Below, in pieces: positions 24,004 to 37,820 of a stretch of 64,000 nucleotides of DNA. Position numbers and translations under genes: made by a program. Under the pieces are notes generated by a model. It did no database searches and had not been told where the DNA came from. It saw only the letters and a program-made list of their open reading frames with translations. The stretch is taken from contig OY727102.1 in assembly GCA_963402885.1 (NCBI GenBank), positions 17,050,001 through 17,114,000 of the forward strand, given 5' to 3'. The stretch comes from Antedon bifida. Taxonomy: Eukaryota > Echinodermata > Crinoidea > Comatulida > Antedonidae. How positions within the stretch are numbered: position 1 is the stretch's first letter; each line of letters starts with the position of its first letter.

Positions 24004-25324
24004 TTATCCTACTACAGTGCAGAATTTCAAAATACAATAAAGTCATCTATGATATTTTAAGAAAGACTGATTTAAGAAGAAAGATTCAAATTTTACCTGC
24101 TTTGTACCGAAAACTACACATTAATTTTTCACATCGGCTATTAAACTGCAAATTAATATTAATACATAGTAAATCCAGACTTATAAATTCAGCATCACCC
24201 ACACAACTACAGCGCTAATGAAACAGGCTGACATTCTCAACAAATTACTTGCTTCTTTTATCAAAGCCAACTGATATAAAAACAGCTCCGTAAAAAACAC
24301 ATGCAGTAAAAAATTACATTTACAGGAAATGAATTCTAAGACGGTAATGTATAATGTTAATTGCGACTAGAGGCTGCTTTCACTATAATGAGCACTCCCT
24401 CTAGCAAGTACCGTGATTCGGTTGTGATCAGAGGTAATTTTTCTAGCACCATTTTTCATTAGTAATGATATTAATTTCTGTAATCATATCAGCTGGCAAA
24501 TTAAGTTTTAGAACTTCTCTCAGACACAGAATGATTAATATTTGTTTTTGTTATTTTAGAAAAATAAAAGAACAATAGAATCTGTACATCTTCTATTCAG
24601 GAGACTAAACTATTCAGGGGACACCTCTACAGTAGACACATTTCAATGAAAAGAAACAGGAAACGCAACAGCCAACCCCGAGTTTCCATTCTATTTAGAA
24701 TTTAAGGGAATAATAAAAAGTACTAAAACAAAAAATAAACAAATTAGTTTCATCTATGTTTACAGTATTTAAAAACTTACATTTTTAATTTAATGTTGAT
24801 TCATTAAATTAAATTCACATGGTCAAATGTCTATAATTATCTTTAGGTAATAAACGTTAGTATGATTTAAAAAATAAGACAAAGCTACTGAACAAGCAAT
24901 GTATGAGAAGTGTACATTATACTTATTACACTACAGGCTTAAACAATAGGGGAATTAACAATATCAAACCAAATATGGACATTTCCAATTAATATTAAAC
25001 GTTCAAGATTTTACACAAAGAATGGACCAGTATCAGCTACCACAATCAATATTCAAAAGTTTGCTGCACTTTAATTAACAATAATAGGTCTAAATAAATT
25101 TTCATTTTCAAGACGTTCAAAATGACCTTCACAAAACAAACCATTACACATTTTAAAAAGCAATAAGTTAGTGTAGCATTTTGTGCAATATGATGCCTTT
25201 CATCAATATATCATTTGTGTACTAGTTTACTTAGTGCGTGCTAATGGTATGTTCACATCTATGGAGATATGCTTTTGTATTGTAAGCATGGTCATATTAT
25301 AATTAGCGTTGTACTATCAGCTAA

Positions 25325-25715
25325 GTGTTCAGACTTGACTCAGGATTTACAGTAAGCTGATCCAAATCAAATCAGAGTTACTGTACTCTTATACCCCTCT
25401 TTTGTTAACCCTGAAACTTTGATGATACTAGGATGTAAATTGGGTGTTTGACCCATTTAATAATAAAGTGTTCAGACACAATAAACTCAAATGGTTTACA
25501 GTAAGCTGATCCGAATCATATCAGAGTTACTGTACGCTTATACCTCTCTGTCGTTAACCCTGAAACTTTGATCCAGTATGTAAATTGGGTGGGTCACGGT
25601 GGATGTTTGACCCATTTAATAATTAAGTGTTTAGACACGATAAACTCAAATGGTTTACAGTAAGCTGATTCGAATCATATCGGAGTTACTACACTCTATA
25701 CTCCCATTTCAAATA
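25325..25715 (+). repeat. tandem repeat, unit about 165-180 bp, about 2.3 copies
   Basis: GTTTACAGTAAGCTGATCC, ATCAGAGTTACTGTAC, GTTAACCCTGAAACTTTGAT and TTTGACCCATTTAATAAT recur in order at about 25349, 25497 and 25655. Copies differ by roughly one base in ten and by a small insertion. Non-coding. Confidence 0.75.
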
Positions 25716-27718
25716 CTCTAATGACAAACTACAGTACATGAAATGGCATAACATTTAAATTCTCCGTTTTAGGAGAAACAAATTAAGTTTTTGTACGATA
25801 CAGTTAGTTCTTGAATAGATACACCACGCAAGTGCTTGCATATATTTACAATTATTAATATTGTTAATATGCTTTTAGTTTAGTGTTTCATCCTTGAGCT
25901 ACATTTTGTTTTAATAATCTCTATTGAAATGTCTTGAATTGAAGGTAGTAAATCATAAACTAGTTTGATACAATTTGCGATAATAATTGTCAATAGTTTC
26001 ACATAAGTGTGAAATTCTGATGATAATTATCATATTTGCTTTTGCCAATTGAACACCTGTTTTAAGAGAGTACTTGGAATAGATATAAAAGAAAATCAAA
26101 GAACTTCATACTTGTAACCATCCAAACTAAACAGTTCTGGTTAAAATTGTTTTTAATGAAACTATTTGTGTGTTGTAGATGTAAAAAATAACCAATAACT
26201 TAAAAATAAAGGCTTTTTAAAATTATATTTTCTGAAATTAAAATGAAAAGAAAAACACACTTCAAAAAAAAAAAAAATACAGTAGAATCCTACTGTATTA
26301 AGGCGCAACCTTTGAGTGTCCCCTGAATACTCTAGGTGTTTTGTTTGTAGTGTTAAAACATGGATTCCCTCTCCAGTATTTTAACATTTTAATAGTATTT
26401 TAACATTGCAATTTGATGTGTTTTTGCTTTGTTGTTTTATTGTCTTAATTATGCCAAGCAAAACAAATTTCCATTTTAAAGTGGACCAATAAAATGTCTT
26501 CAATCTTGAATTTGAAATGTGTGTGGTGTCATAAAAGTGTACTGTTTATACCTTACTCTATTTTCCAGGCCTACTGTAAGCAAGCATAATTTGACTATAT
26601 ATTTCACTGCAGAAATAGCTCGCCCACAGTCTAAATCATTCACAAACAATAACATTTACACATCAAATTAGATTCTATTTCACAGAGGATTCAGTATAAT
26701 GAGTTACAACCCTTCAATGCTATTTACTGAATTAAATGTCAAGATAATTAGCTTGGAAATGAACTATAACAAATCAGTCATATAAAACACTATTAAATCA
26801 AATCAAGCATGCATTACTATATACTAGACTATTTATAGTATGGCAACTGTATGCATACTACACCTCGTTCACATTCACAATTGGGCGTGAAAGAACATTA
26901 TTTTTTGGCGATTGGAATTGGTCCTCAAAAAAGCACCACAAAATAGAAACTCACATTAAAAAACCGTTATGATTGACATAAACATAAAAATGGGTCTGTG
27001 GATAACTTTTGAAATTAAACTAAATTCTGTAAGGTTGGTTTCTATTAGGACACATTTCCAGGAGGTAGTATTTGTAAAGCATTGAACACAGAATACAATG
27101 GAAATAAATAGCTTACTTGGAATAAATAGAATTTTGCTAAACTTTAGTACTTGCTTTGTTTGTTTGTTAGCATGATAGCACCTACAAATTTCAAGTTATC
27201 AGTCTGAATATTTTGGTTTAAATACAGTAACATGCATATTGAAATTCATGAAAATCGGTTCATTATTATAGCATCACAAAAAAATTTCAGTTTCTTTCAT
27301 TTGGTATATTTCCAAATAACATACAGTACTGTATATATGGTAGTATTGTATGAATATTATAAAGAAAAGGCAAAATAAAAAAAGTCAAAGAAATTTTATG
27401 GTATCAATTTACGTTAACCAATGTGTAAATATAACCTAAAAGTTGACATGCTTTCAAAAAATGTTATTTAATGGCGCAATTAATGGCATTCTAGTTTGTT
27501 CACAGAGTGCCTATGTTATCCATGCCATTAATTAAAAATGAACTTCAACATTTAATTTACACTACAGTATGCATAGAGGCGAGCGTGGGATTTTTCAAGT
27601 TAAGCAAATATCTTCTGACAATTAGTTCCAACTTTGAATACTATGTTCTACCATTAAATTAGAAATACAGTAGATCAGTACACTATTGAAATTTCTCACA
27701 TTTTTTAAAATATAAGAT

Positions 27719-27840
27719 AAAGCTCTGTCTAAGAAGTGTGATGTGCCTATATGGTAGTGATATGCCTAAATATGGTAGTGATATGCCTAAATATGGTAGG
27801 GATATGACATCATTATGTCCATATACAGTATAGGCACATA
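27719..27840. mobile_element. MITE family A, copy with three internal units
   Basis: Starts TAAAGCTCTGTCTAAG and continues into three AAATATGGTAG-type units of about 20 bp, then GACATCATTATGTCC. The right end is lost. The internal unit number differs from other copies. Confidence 0.65.
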
Positions 27841-28825
27841 AACGCATAAAAATAAATTACTCTATAGATGATCCAGTGGGTATGGGTAATAATTTCATAC
27901 GGTATGAAATATGATGAAAATAGGGGGTTGGATTATACTTTTTTTTTATTGCATTATTAACATAGGAATTTACCAAATTTTATGTCCGAATTTAGCCTAA
28001 ATTATGGGTACTTTAGGATACTACAGTATGAACTAGCCTTGGCTATCTGATATAATCAAAATATGAAAGAAATATAATTTCATACAGAATCAATAGTATA
28101 TAGATGTATACTATATCTTGTGGGACTCTTAACGCATCCAATTTGTAACATGAAACCAGTAGTTTAATGGTCAGGTAAATATCTCACTATCCAATAGGAA
28201 AGTCCAAATTCTAGTCTTTTTCACTCACAAATTTTCTATTTATAATAATTTATTTCAAAATCGTCACTTTAACAATTGAATATAAACTTTCTCTCTTTAT
28301 TTTTTCTTCCTGCTCTATAATTGCTGCAATTTAATATTAAACAATACTTCACTCAGGAAAAACTTCAAAAATTGTAATTATCTTTGGTGATTAACATTAT
28401 GAAAATTGTCTTAAAAGACAAGAGCAAATAGAGAGTGTCCAAGACTGTTAATATTACAACATGTAACATATCACCTTTGACCTCTGATGGCTGGATGACT
28501 GAAAGGTGATCCTGATGATACAATGTTTGAGATACTGTAAATTGAAGTGAAATGTTGAATGTATAAAATGTATTAATGACAGGATTCGTTTGGTCTGTGC
28601 ACAAAATCTAAATCAATATTCAATTTATTTACTAAAGATAAAATTAAGTCCAATTTTAGAAGGATTTGGAGACTGGTATAATCTAGAATTTAATCAGTAT
28701 AATAATGCTATAGTAGATAATATTAAAATACATCAACAAACTGAGGACTGAGGAGATTGTGCAATTGAGTCAAGTTGTTAACTGCATACTGTAAAACAAT
28801 TTTTAAAAAGAAAATAAAAAATAGC

Positions 28826-29022
28826 GAGTGGGCTTATACCGGAGATAGGCTTAAACCAAGGTGGGCTTATACCCAAGGTGGTCTTGTACCCAAGGTGGGC
28901 TTATGCCCAAGCTAGGCTTATACCCAAGGTAGGCTTTTACTGTGGACTTATACCCAAGGTGGGCTTTTACTCATGCTAGGCTTTATACCCAATGTAGGCT
29001 TTTACTCAAGGTGGACTTATAT
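28826..29022 (+). repeat. minisatellite, unit about 18-20 bp
   Basis: About ten imperfect units of the form AAGGTGGGCTTATACCC, with variants GCTAGGCTTATACCC and GTAGGCTTTTACTC. A translated frame exists across part of it but is only a product of the repeat. Confidence 0.85.
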
Positions 29023-29329
29023 CGAATTAAGTTAAGTTTTGATCAACTATTATTTATTAAACTATACTACTGTTTTCAAAATAACATTTTTAAAAAGTGT
29101 ATCATTTATTATCAAAATCTAACCATCCACACAAGCATGTTGGCTTAAGTTGTCTGAAAAGAACAGATGGGACGTCAAGATAGATTTAAGATTTGGAAGA
29201 GTTTCCAGCTTTCAGAGTAGTCCGGAGCTTTAAGAGTGTACCTATGTTCTTTAGTGATACAGTAGCTATTTTAAAAAGATTATGTTTAATACAGGAAGGT
29301 AAAAGGCAATAAGGAAATGCCTATGACCT

Positions 29330-29476
29330 TTAAGCTCTATCTACACTATCAATCTAGACAAAAAAAGTGTGATGTGCACAAATATGGGAGTGATATTCCC
29401 AAATATGGTAATGATATGACATCATCATGTCTATATATGGACACATCACATTTTGTTGTCACATAAAGTTGTCTTT
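29330..29476. mobile_element. MITE family A
   Basis: The left end TTAAGCTCTATCTACACTATC is followed by GTGTGATGTGC, two ATATGG-type units, GACATCATCATGTC and CACATCACATTTT. The right end is incomplete (ACATAAAGTTGTCTTT). Confidence 0.75.
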
Positions 29477-30073
29477 AAAAAAATATAATCTTAGTTTGTC
29501 GATGTACACAAAATTAATATCATGTCAAGGGTTTGAAATATAGTACAAAGTTATGAATTAATTCTTGCAATAATTGAACTTGTTTTGAATATGAAACACT
29601 TAAACCTCAATGCATAGTAGCTCTTGTAGTAGATGGAATACAGATACAGTAGCTGGTACAGTAACACATAACATGCTTGGCAAATCTAATGCCAGCAATC
29701 TAAGAACGACTGAAATAGAAAATTATCACATGGCTTACCTGTGGATTATTGTATGTGTAGCAATGGTTGTAAATACCCCATTAAAATCAACATAAATTGT
29801 AACCTGTTCACCCTATAAAGTATTGACGTGTATTGAATAATACTGATCACATTTCTCATTTTTTGTTTCTCTAATAGTAAAGTATCGAGGAATGTTAACA
29901 TTTGCATTAGTGACATACAAACAACTGCTTTACATTACGTCTATGTCCTGCAAACATTTAAACTCAGTAAATCAATTATGTCAATCACACACACATGTAA
30001 ACCTATCATCTACTGAGCTGAAAGTATACATACAGTAAAGTTTGTTCTATATTGATGATGTTGCTGGATTTAT

Positions 30074-30239
30074 TAAGCTCTGTCTACACTATCAAACTTT
30101 ATGTGACAACAAAATGTGATGTGTCCAAAAATGGACACTATGACATCATATAACTACCATATTTGGGCACATCACTACCATATTTGGATATATCACACTT
30201 TTTTTGTCAAACTAGATTGATAGTGTAGACAGAGCTTTA
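30074..30239. mobile_element. MITE family A, full length
   Basis: Both ends are present: TAAGCTCTGTCTACACTATC and GATAGTGTAGACAGAGCTTTA. It is about 166 bp with TA at both flanks. The interior has GTGATGTGTCC and ACTACCATATTTGG units in the opposite order to other copies, so it is inverted relative to them. Confidence 0.85.
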
Positions 30240-31096
30240 CTGACAATGACATTGTTTTGGTTCATTTACATTGTTGCATTAAATTCCATTTACAACATTT
30301 AAAGCATCCAGAATATGCAGCCAGAAAACTGAAACAACCCAAATCTAGTCAGGTGCACCGGATAACAATTTAAAGGTAAATACACACTAACAAAAGACCG
30401 ATGTGTAAACTGCAAATTTGTTGGGTCGACTTCCGAGGCCTCACTAAATCCAGGCGAAAATCATTATTAAGGAATAATTAATCACAGAGTTACCTGAGGA
30501 CGCCCCCAAAACTTATTTCGTTAATAAAAAAAAATGGAATCATATTGAGAATGCTTTTATTGTATAGAATTGCGTTATCTTCAAACCATAGCCTAATAAA
30601 GTAATATTATATGCATGTAAATAGGCCTAACTGTAAAATGGGGTGGGAGGAATAAAGTAATATAAAATTAAATTCCAGATTTTAAAATATTGTAATAAGC
30701 CAATGCATCTCAATAAAATTATACTTCATTTAACACACTACACTATCTTGTTTAAAGCAAATTTCAAACTGTATAGAACAAAGGTGCCGCCAATTACAAC
30801 TGGCCAGTTGCTAATGACCGTTAACAGCCATTTTGATGACCAATGGGATTTAATATTAACTGCTATACATTTGTGTTCTATTGGTGTGCATACAGTGTGA
30901 AACAACAAACATTTGGTGAACTTTAAATAAAAAGCTAATGTGTATTAAAGTTCAAAGTTCATCGTTTTGTGCTTCTACGACCAATTTGCAAAACACATAC
31001 TTCACAACTTATGTTTTACTTTGTATTTTCTCTGAAAATTGCTAATTTAACTTGCCTACAAAATGTATCAACTCAATAACTTCAAGTCTACTCTCT

Positions 31097-31261
31097 ATAG
31101 CTCTGTCTACACTATCAAACTTTATGTGACAAAAGAATGTGATGTGCTCATATATGGACATGATGATGTCATATTACTACCATACAGTATATAGGAATAT
31201 CACTACCTTATTTGGGCACATCAAACTTTTTTGTCAAACTAGTTTGATAGTGTAGACAGCA
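31097..31261. mobile_element. MITE family A, full length
   Basis: AGCTCTGTCTACACTATC at the left and GATAGTGTAGACAGC at the right enclose the same interior as the 30074 copy, with a TACAGTATAT variant inside. Confidence 0.8.
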
Positions 31262-32239
31262 TAGTATTGCAAGCTTTTTGCAACACCTCCCACTTTCTAC
31301 CATACAACATACCCTTTTTGTTGAGGTGACCTTTTCATGATGACAAACGTACATTATTCAAAGTTTACTTTGCAATTTCACTAAATTTCCATCTGCAACA
31401 ACGTGACCTTTAATACTTACAAATCACATTATTCGGACTTCACAACTCATAATTCATACACAAGAAAACTTGCCAACTTATATTTTCTATTTGCAGTATA
31501 CAGTATGCCCTTTAATACTTGCAAATCGCACATTTCAACTTTACTCATAACTCACACATACAAATTGCACAAAATTACTGATGGTAAACACATTTAGCAA
31601 TGTCGGTATTATAGAGAAAATGTTATTAAATTCATGTGAAATATGTAGTGATATCATTATCATGTAATAGTGAATCAAGCTACTACCTCAGACACCTGTC
31701 TCGGCTAACTCTAGCAAGAAATTTTCTATCGCAAAATTGGTGAAAAGTTAAAAAAAAAAACAATTTTACATATGCCTAAGTATATTATTGCATTATTTTT
31801 ACAAAATGTCAAATATTGTACAGTAGGCAAAAGGTGTTAAAGTAAAAATACTAACCTATAAAGCAATAACTTGCTACTTGTGCTCAAATACAATGTGCTA
31901 AACTTCTGATATTATTAGGAATGTCTGAAAAAGAAAAATTCATTCACATCATTGATACACCCACTACTCAATTTGTTTTATAATTGTATTTTTGGTACAG
32001 AATGGCAAGGATATATTATATTATAATAATATAGGATAATTTATTACCTTCAGCAAGAGGGATTATCGTTAGTAAAGATCTCAAAACAGATCTTGCTGAA
32101 TCATAATGGTATTTTCTGGACAAAGCCCTTTATTCAATCTTAAAAAAAAAATTAAAACCTCAATATTCCCTGGATATAGAACTTGCATATATCTTAACTA
32201 ACTGTATAAATATTGTGCCAATATTGGCTATCTTTATAA

Positions 32240-32347
32240 AAAAAAAGTGTGATGTGCCCAAATATGGTAGTGATATAACATCATCATGTCCATATATTAG
32301 CACATCACATTTTTTTGTCACATAAAGTAGTGTGGACAGAGCTTAAA
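32240..32347. mobile_element. MITE family A, left-truncated
   Basis: Begins at AAAAAGTGTGATGTGCCC and runs through ATATGGTAGTGATAT to GTGGACAGAGCTTAA. The outer left 40 bp are absent. Confidence 0.75.
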
Positions 32348-32927
32348 CAGTAGACTTATGAAATTTGTCTGAATAATTATAATTCCTTATTCATTAATTT
32401 CCATTGATGGCAAATATTAAATGTCTGTTTAGCCTGAGAAATGAAATATTGCATTTAAAATCAATACATTACCACATGAATACTTAATAACAAACAGTAT
32501 CATAAAGTATTTTATTTCATTCCAGTACAACACTGGTACCAGTATGTAAACAAACTTTATGTTTTAGTGGATATTTGATACAGAATGTAGACAAAAGTCC
32601 GTTAAGGAACATTCAAGTAGCTCTTTTCAATAATTAATGTTGAAGTACAATAATTCCATTCTGAAATTTCTAATGTAAAAATATGAATGAAGTATTGTCA
32701 TGCCAGCAAGGTGAGAAGTTTAAATGCTAAATATAAAACAAATGATCACATAGCTTATGTAACTTGTTCACATCAATAAACATTAAAATATGCTTATGAA
32801 CTAGAGATGCAAATACATTACCATACCAGTACATTTTAGTATAATGAATATTTTATGAAGCAACGCCTATTCTAATTAATGTTCTAGCTAGACATTTTGG
32901 GCACCAGCCACATTTGTTATTTAATAA

Positions 32928-33229
32928 TATCCTGGATTTATATAGCGCCTAATGTTGTGAAACCTCAAAGCGCTTAAAATTATTACCCCGGTCATTTTTT
33001 GGGATCAAACACGTATGGAAGCATACTGTACTCCCATAATGCAGCTACTGATAGTAATCAGTGCAAAGTTGTGTCTTGATCTAACCGGGTTCCTATTTAT
33101 ACACCTGGGTTGAGAGAGGCAAATGTAAGTATAAGTATCTTGCCTAAGGATACAAGCAATGCGGCGAGAGTTGGATTCGAACCTCGATCTCATGATCAGT
33201 AGTCGAATGTCCAACATACTGCTCAGTTC
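32928..33229 (-). mobile_element. tRNA-derived SINE, family S3
   Basis: On the minus strand a B-box-like GAGGTTCGAATCCAACTC lies near the head. The far end is TAGCGCCTAATGTTG and AAACCTCAAAGCGCT, the TATAGCGC-type end seen in widespread short repeats of marine invertebrates. Length is about 300 bp. Confidence 0.6.
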
Positions 33230-33300
33230 AGTTCAGTTTTATTCGGTTCACTCAAAAATACAAAGACAAACATAACAGGAAAAAAGCACAAGATAACAAT
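33229..33300 (+). repeat. dispersed repeat R2 (retroposon 3'-end-like), copy 1
   Basis: CAGTTCAGTTCAGTTTTATT, then CGGTTCACTCAAAAATACAAA. The inverted copy is at 53510-53560. It is possibly the 3' end of a LINE or SINE; no reverse transcriptase fragment is present. Confidence 0.5.
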
Positions 33301-33547
33301 ATTAAAAGAATGAACCTAGGAATAACCCAAGAAAGTTTAAATGAAAACTTATGCGCCACACTACCTTCAAATATTGAAGCACAATACAGAGAAAAAGTAT
33401 CACTGATTTGATGCTAAAATGAGATAATTGTATTATTTTTGCCAAAACTACTTAATTACAACAATTTAACAGATGTTTAATTTTAAGTTTAAAAAAAAAG
33501 GCATGAAAAAAAATCTGGTACCAAAATAATAGGCTTACTAATTAATT

Positions 33548-33850
33548 ATACGGCCATACTGTGTTGAAACCCATGATGGGCTTGGGTTCAATTCTGTTGA
33601 TAATCCTATAGGCAAGATGCTTTATTAATGCCCTTATTTCCTCATCCTTCAGATGGGACGTAAATGTGTTGTTTAGTGTTACACATAAAGTGCACATAAA
33701 AGAATTCGTAAACTATTCTTTTGAGTAAGCGACTCACTGCTGCTAAAGTGGGTTCGTAAGCGGCCTAATCTGAAATTACCAAGTTTTCATGATACCTATT
33801 TCAGGCATCTTTGCCCATATTTTAACCAGAAAGAAGTTTATTATTATTGT
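33548..33850 (+). mobile_element. SINE-like repeat, family S4
   Basis: GGGCTTGGGTTCAATTCTGT resembles a degenerate B box. It is followed by GGCAAGATGCTTTA and CTCATCCTTCAGATGGGACG, a word typical of short retroposons in echinoderms and other marine animals. It ends in a TTATTATTATTG tail. About 300 bp. Confidence 0.6.
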
Positions 33851-34864
33851 TATGCTCAATATCCAGGTCTGTAGTATAATGCTTAGTTTTTAGTAGAACT
33901 GTTAACAGCGAAGTCCCATGAGATAGTGGTTTAGACTACATTATTAAAAACAAAATAGTAAAAATGATTGATTACTGTGTACAGTATAGGTATGGAAATC
34001 AACACCTTTAGGAATTATACTCTAGCCAATACTGAATCAATTTATCACACTGAATAATTATTGAAACTTGCTGTCTCCAAGAACAAACTTATGCAGTGTA
34101 TTAATTTATATTAAAACGTGCTTCCCACCAGCGATGCAACACAATGTAACAGACGAAACGTATTAGAAAATTCCCTTCTAATTATTGTGCTTGGCTCTGT
34201 TTGCTTTAAATCAAACCTGACTGGTTGCTTCAACGTCAGTTGCCACATGACCATGTCTCGGTTGACGCTGCATACAGTACTTGGACGCACTGTATTATTG
34301 TTTCTCTTGTGTGTTTACTGTTTGCCTTACGTTGTGGCGTGAAATCAAACTGAATTGATTTCCTGCAGCGACTGTTTGCAGCATCGCCGGCAATTTACGT
34401 TGATACGGGAACAACGCTTTACTATCATTTATTTTAATTCTATAATTTTACAGAATATTCTAAACTTAAACACACCAATGATTTGATTATCTAACAGAAA
34501 TGTGGTCGATTATAAAAATTATATTTTAAAATCCATTTTAAAATAGACGGTTTATTCGGAGCTATGTAGTAGAAACAGTCCCCATGTAAACTACATGGGT
34601 TGTTTATTTTAACAGTATGTAGATATTCACTATTTTGAAACTATAAAAGTCCATTACAGTTTTATCTAGTTTACGCTAATGTGACATTAAAACTAATGTT
34701 TAGAATGTCGAAAACATATTGAGCACCATATGTAACTAATAGTCAGTTGTTGTTGTTGACACCATGCAAATAATAATTCAATCTAATACTACTTTTACTT
34801 ATTTTTCGTATTTTTTGTTCTATGTAGATCTCTGGAAATGTTATTTAACCTAATAAAAAACACG

Positions 34865-35015
34865 ACCTCCAGTTCAGTTCGAGTCCCACCCGAGAACTAC
34901 AGTACAGTATTTTTTCGCAAGTATTCTCAAATGTACTTAGTATAAAGTACAAATCAGAGTAGGGCAAAACATCTAATTACTCAACTCCCTGACGCAAAAC
35001 TACAATTACAATCCT
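34865..35015 (+). mobile_element. tRNA-derived SINE, family S2, 5'-truncated copy
   Basis: Begins at CCTCCAGTTCAGTTCGAGTC, then CCACCCGAGAAC. It continues into the common tail GCAAGTATTCTCAAATGTAC, GTAGGGCAAAACATC, AACTCCCTGACGCAAAAC and CTACAATTACAAT. The full tRNA-like head is only in the next copy. Confidence 0.7.
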
Positions 35016-35073
35016 GTTGGTGCAGTACCTGCTGCTTACTTGGGCTCGAATCTAACCACTAGCCATCAGCGCA

Positions 35074-35236
35074 AGCTCGGTGGTCTAGAGGTATGAACGC
35101 CAGGCTAGTGATCTGGAGGTCGTGGGTTCGAGTCCCACCCGAGAACTACTTGCAAATTTGTTTGCAAGTATTCTCAAATGTACTTAGTATAAAGTACAAA
35201 TTACGTCAGAGTAGGGCAAAACATCTAATTAATTCA
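35074..35236 (+). mobile_element. tRNA-derived SINE, family S2, with tRNA-Thr-like head
   Basis: The first 73 bp fold as a tRNA. A CCAGG/TCTGG anticodon stem holds loop CTAGTGA (anticodon AGT, threonine). The T-arm GTGGG-TTCGAGT-CCCAC is perfect, and CTCGG pairs with CCGAG in the acceptor stem, whose outer two pairs fail. The shared tail GCAAGTATTCTCAAATGTAC follows directly, so this is a SINE and not a tRNA gene. Confidence 0.75.
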
Positions 35237-37820
35237 AATTTTAACATACATCCATAAATTTCCATGTTTGCACATGCAGAACATTAATGAAAGAACAAAA
35301 TCAGGTTGCTACACTATATTTTGAAACTCAATCTACTTTACTGTATCATTTTTAATCTACATATATTATAATTTCATTTTTATAATCTGATGTATTTAGT
35401 AAGCAGGCAGCTTATGATGAGAAGGATGAAGTGATGCTTATTTTGCATCAGTTTATAAAGCGGAAGCAAAGCAAAGTAACATCAACAATGAAGTTTTTCT
35501 CATGATTAAAGATGTATTGTCCCCCTGAAAAAATAATTCTTATATAATTTTTTGCATATGCCATTTTAATGTCACCTAATAGTTATCCACTTTGACCAAA
35601 CCGGTAGCAACAATGATTGTTGAAGTGGCGCTATACATTAAATGCCCCATTTAATCATATAAAAATGCTTAGTATTTTTTGTCATGTCAGAAATGCCATC
35701 CATTGCTACTAATCTATTAACCCAAAAATACATTTGTTTATTACAAGTCAGAACCGTACAATTTATTATTATTATTGTTTTACAGCCTTTGTTAAAAACA
35801 TGTGGTTTTAAGTCTTTAAATAAATATTATTACCAATTATGATTTATTGTTTCGATTGCTATTTAATTATAAATAAATTAAAAATGTTTTTCTTATTTCT
35901 AATTAAAACATAAACAGGTTGCAAATTTCTTTTATCTGGTCAACAATACTTGACAGTAATATGCCTATTGTACTTTATTAATCATATGAAGAGAGTGGAA
36001 ATTTAATTAAAAACTACCAGGATAAATGAATGCTATATTTTACTTCAAATTAATTAAGCTACTATAATCTTGTAACAGCAGTCGAGGAAACGTAATCTGA
36101 ATTCAATTTAGTGAAGATACACAAACTGCTTTGAAATCACAAAGCTTTACCAAGCATGGAAATGTACTGCTGGTAACCATGGCAAAATAGGATGGATAGA
36201 TCATTACAGTATAATCATTTTTCGTTCGTCACATTTAATCACTGCAAAAGTAATTTGACTGAAATTTGTTTTTTTTTATCCTACGACTTCCTCCTTAAGT
36301 GAAAATATTCATTTGGTTTTGTAAATTTGAGAGTTGAAAGAAAACGAGCCTATTAGTTTTGATACTCATCCCATGTTATCATTGGAGTGATCGCTCAATA
36401 GGCACTCAGTGTCACTGATAATATCTTTTGTTATGAAAAAAAGAGTTCCTCTATTTAACATAAACAATTGGAAAATATTCGTTGAAGATGTTCTTGTAAA
36501 GCCACTTAGCCAGTTACATTGTCTTGTCTTACTGTTTTTTTAACAATTACATGCATAATACTCAACCAGATATTTATTTATTTGATGACTAGGGTAATAA
36601 TGTGAAGTGACATTAGTTTAATCATTATTATTTACACTGGGTGGTTTGGAGTTTTTTCTTATGCCTCTATGCTCGAAACCAAGATACTACAGTAACAAGA
36701 TGGTGTACCGTTGGAGGGGGTTGGGGAGTAAGGAGAGTATGTGGTTGTGGGGAGGTGAGGTGGGGATAATGTGGTGGGGAGTGGAGAGATTGAATTTAAA
36801 CAGGCATCTTTTGCCCGATTTGTGTAGCCACATTCAATGGTCTTGTCCAATAGTAAAACTGTGATTACGTTGGAGTTGGCAGTCTAGTTCTTATAATTCA
36901 GTAACAATCACCAATCCAAAATAATAAGATAACATTAAATTCTAATCAAAGAAATGTATTGATGAATGCATATTAATATTGTTTAATTACACACAGCAGT
37001 CTAGAAGTCAATATAACATCAATATTGAAGCTAATTAATACTAAAATTGACATTGGACATCTAATTAAAAGCCTATAATGTCAAGTGATGAATTGTAATT
37101 GATGTCCAGATCAATAAACTTTCTCTATAATTATATTTCTGTAATTAAAATGATCATGGTTTAATGATTAACGCAGATGGAGTTTACTGCTAAAGACCTG
37201 TCATACAGTAGCTACTGTATCAGAAAATATCAATCACTCAACATGATGCACTACCGCGATGGAGAATGAATATCAAGGGCAGAGAATCATACGCCAGTTT
37301 AAAGTTGTTCTCACGACTCAGTCAAGCACGAAGGATGAGCATATCAAGCTTGTCTGTATGTTCCTCATTTATGCGAACATAAATAATTATTCATTTTTAA
37401 TAATGATGTAAAATGAATTAAATACTGTAGTTTGATTTAATTGTGTATTATTAAAAGTCACAAGTTTCGACACCCTGTAATTTAAATACAGGTGTTTGTG
37501 GTATAAAATACTGTGCATATTGTGTGTACACTGATTATTTTTTCGTATTATGTATTCTGATTTATTGTAGTTATCATAACAATAACATTTTACATTATAC
37601 AGTAAATAGTAAATACTATATCGTATTTCTGATGGCGGCTATTTTGAGGAGTCCTACCATGTTCGCATCACTTCACCACCTTTTTGACTCTCTAGTTGGT
37701 AATGGTAAATGGGGTTAGGGTTAGGGGGAATATTAATAACGTGCGAATTGCAGCCTACTGGGCTGAATTGCGCACAGGTGTGGATGACACATACCACAAC
37801 TTTCTTCTCCCCTTCGTGTT

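Noticed and set aside
34118-34342. Plus-strand frame of 74 codons rich in hydrophobic residues
   Set aside because: Region seems repeat-like, with CAACGT-type inverted words; no start context, splice partner or homology.
35074-35146. Functional tRNA-Thr gene
   Set aside because: Acceptor stem outer pairs fail and the SINE S2 tail follows directly, shared with two other copies.
36646-36864. Frames of 63-72 codons on both strands with Trp/Gly or Pro/Thr runs
   Set aside because: Caused by a G-rich purine tract (GGGG, TGTGG), not by a gene.
37258-37380. Plus-strand open stretch reading MNIKGRESYASLKLFSRL with a GTATGT donor-like site
   Set aside because: No homology, no partner exon and no upstream signal; short open frames of this size are expected by chance.
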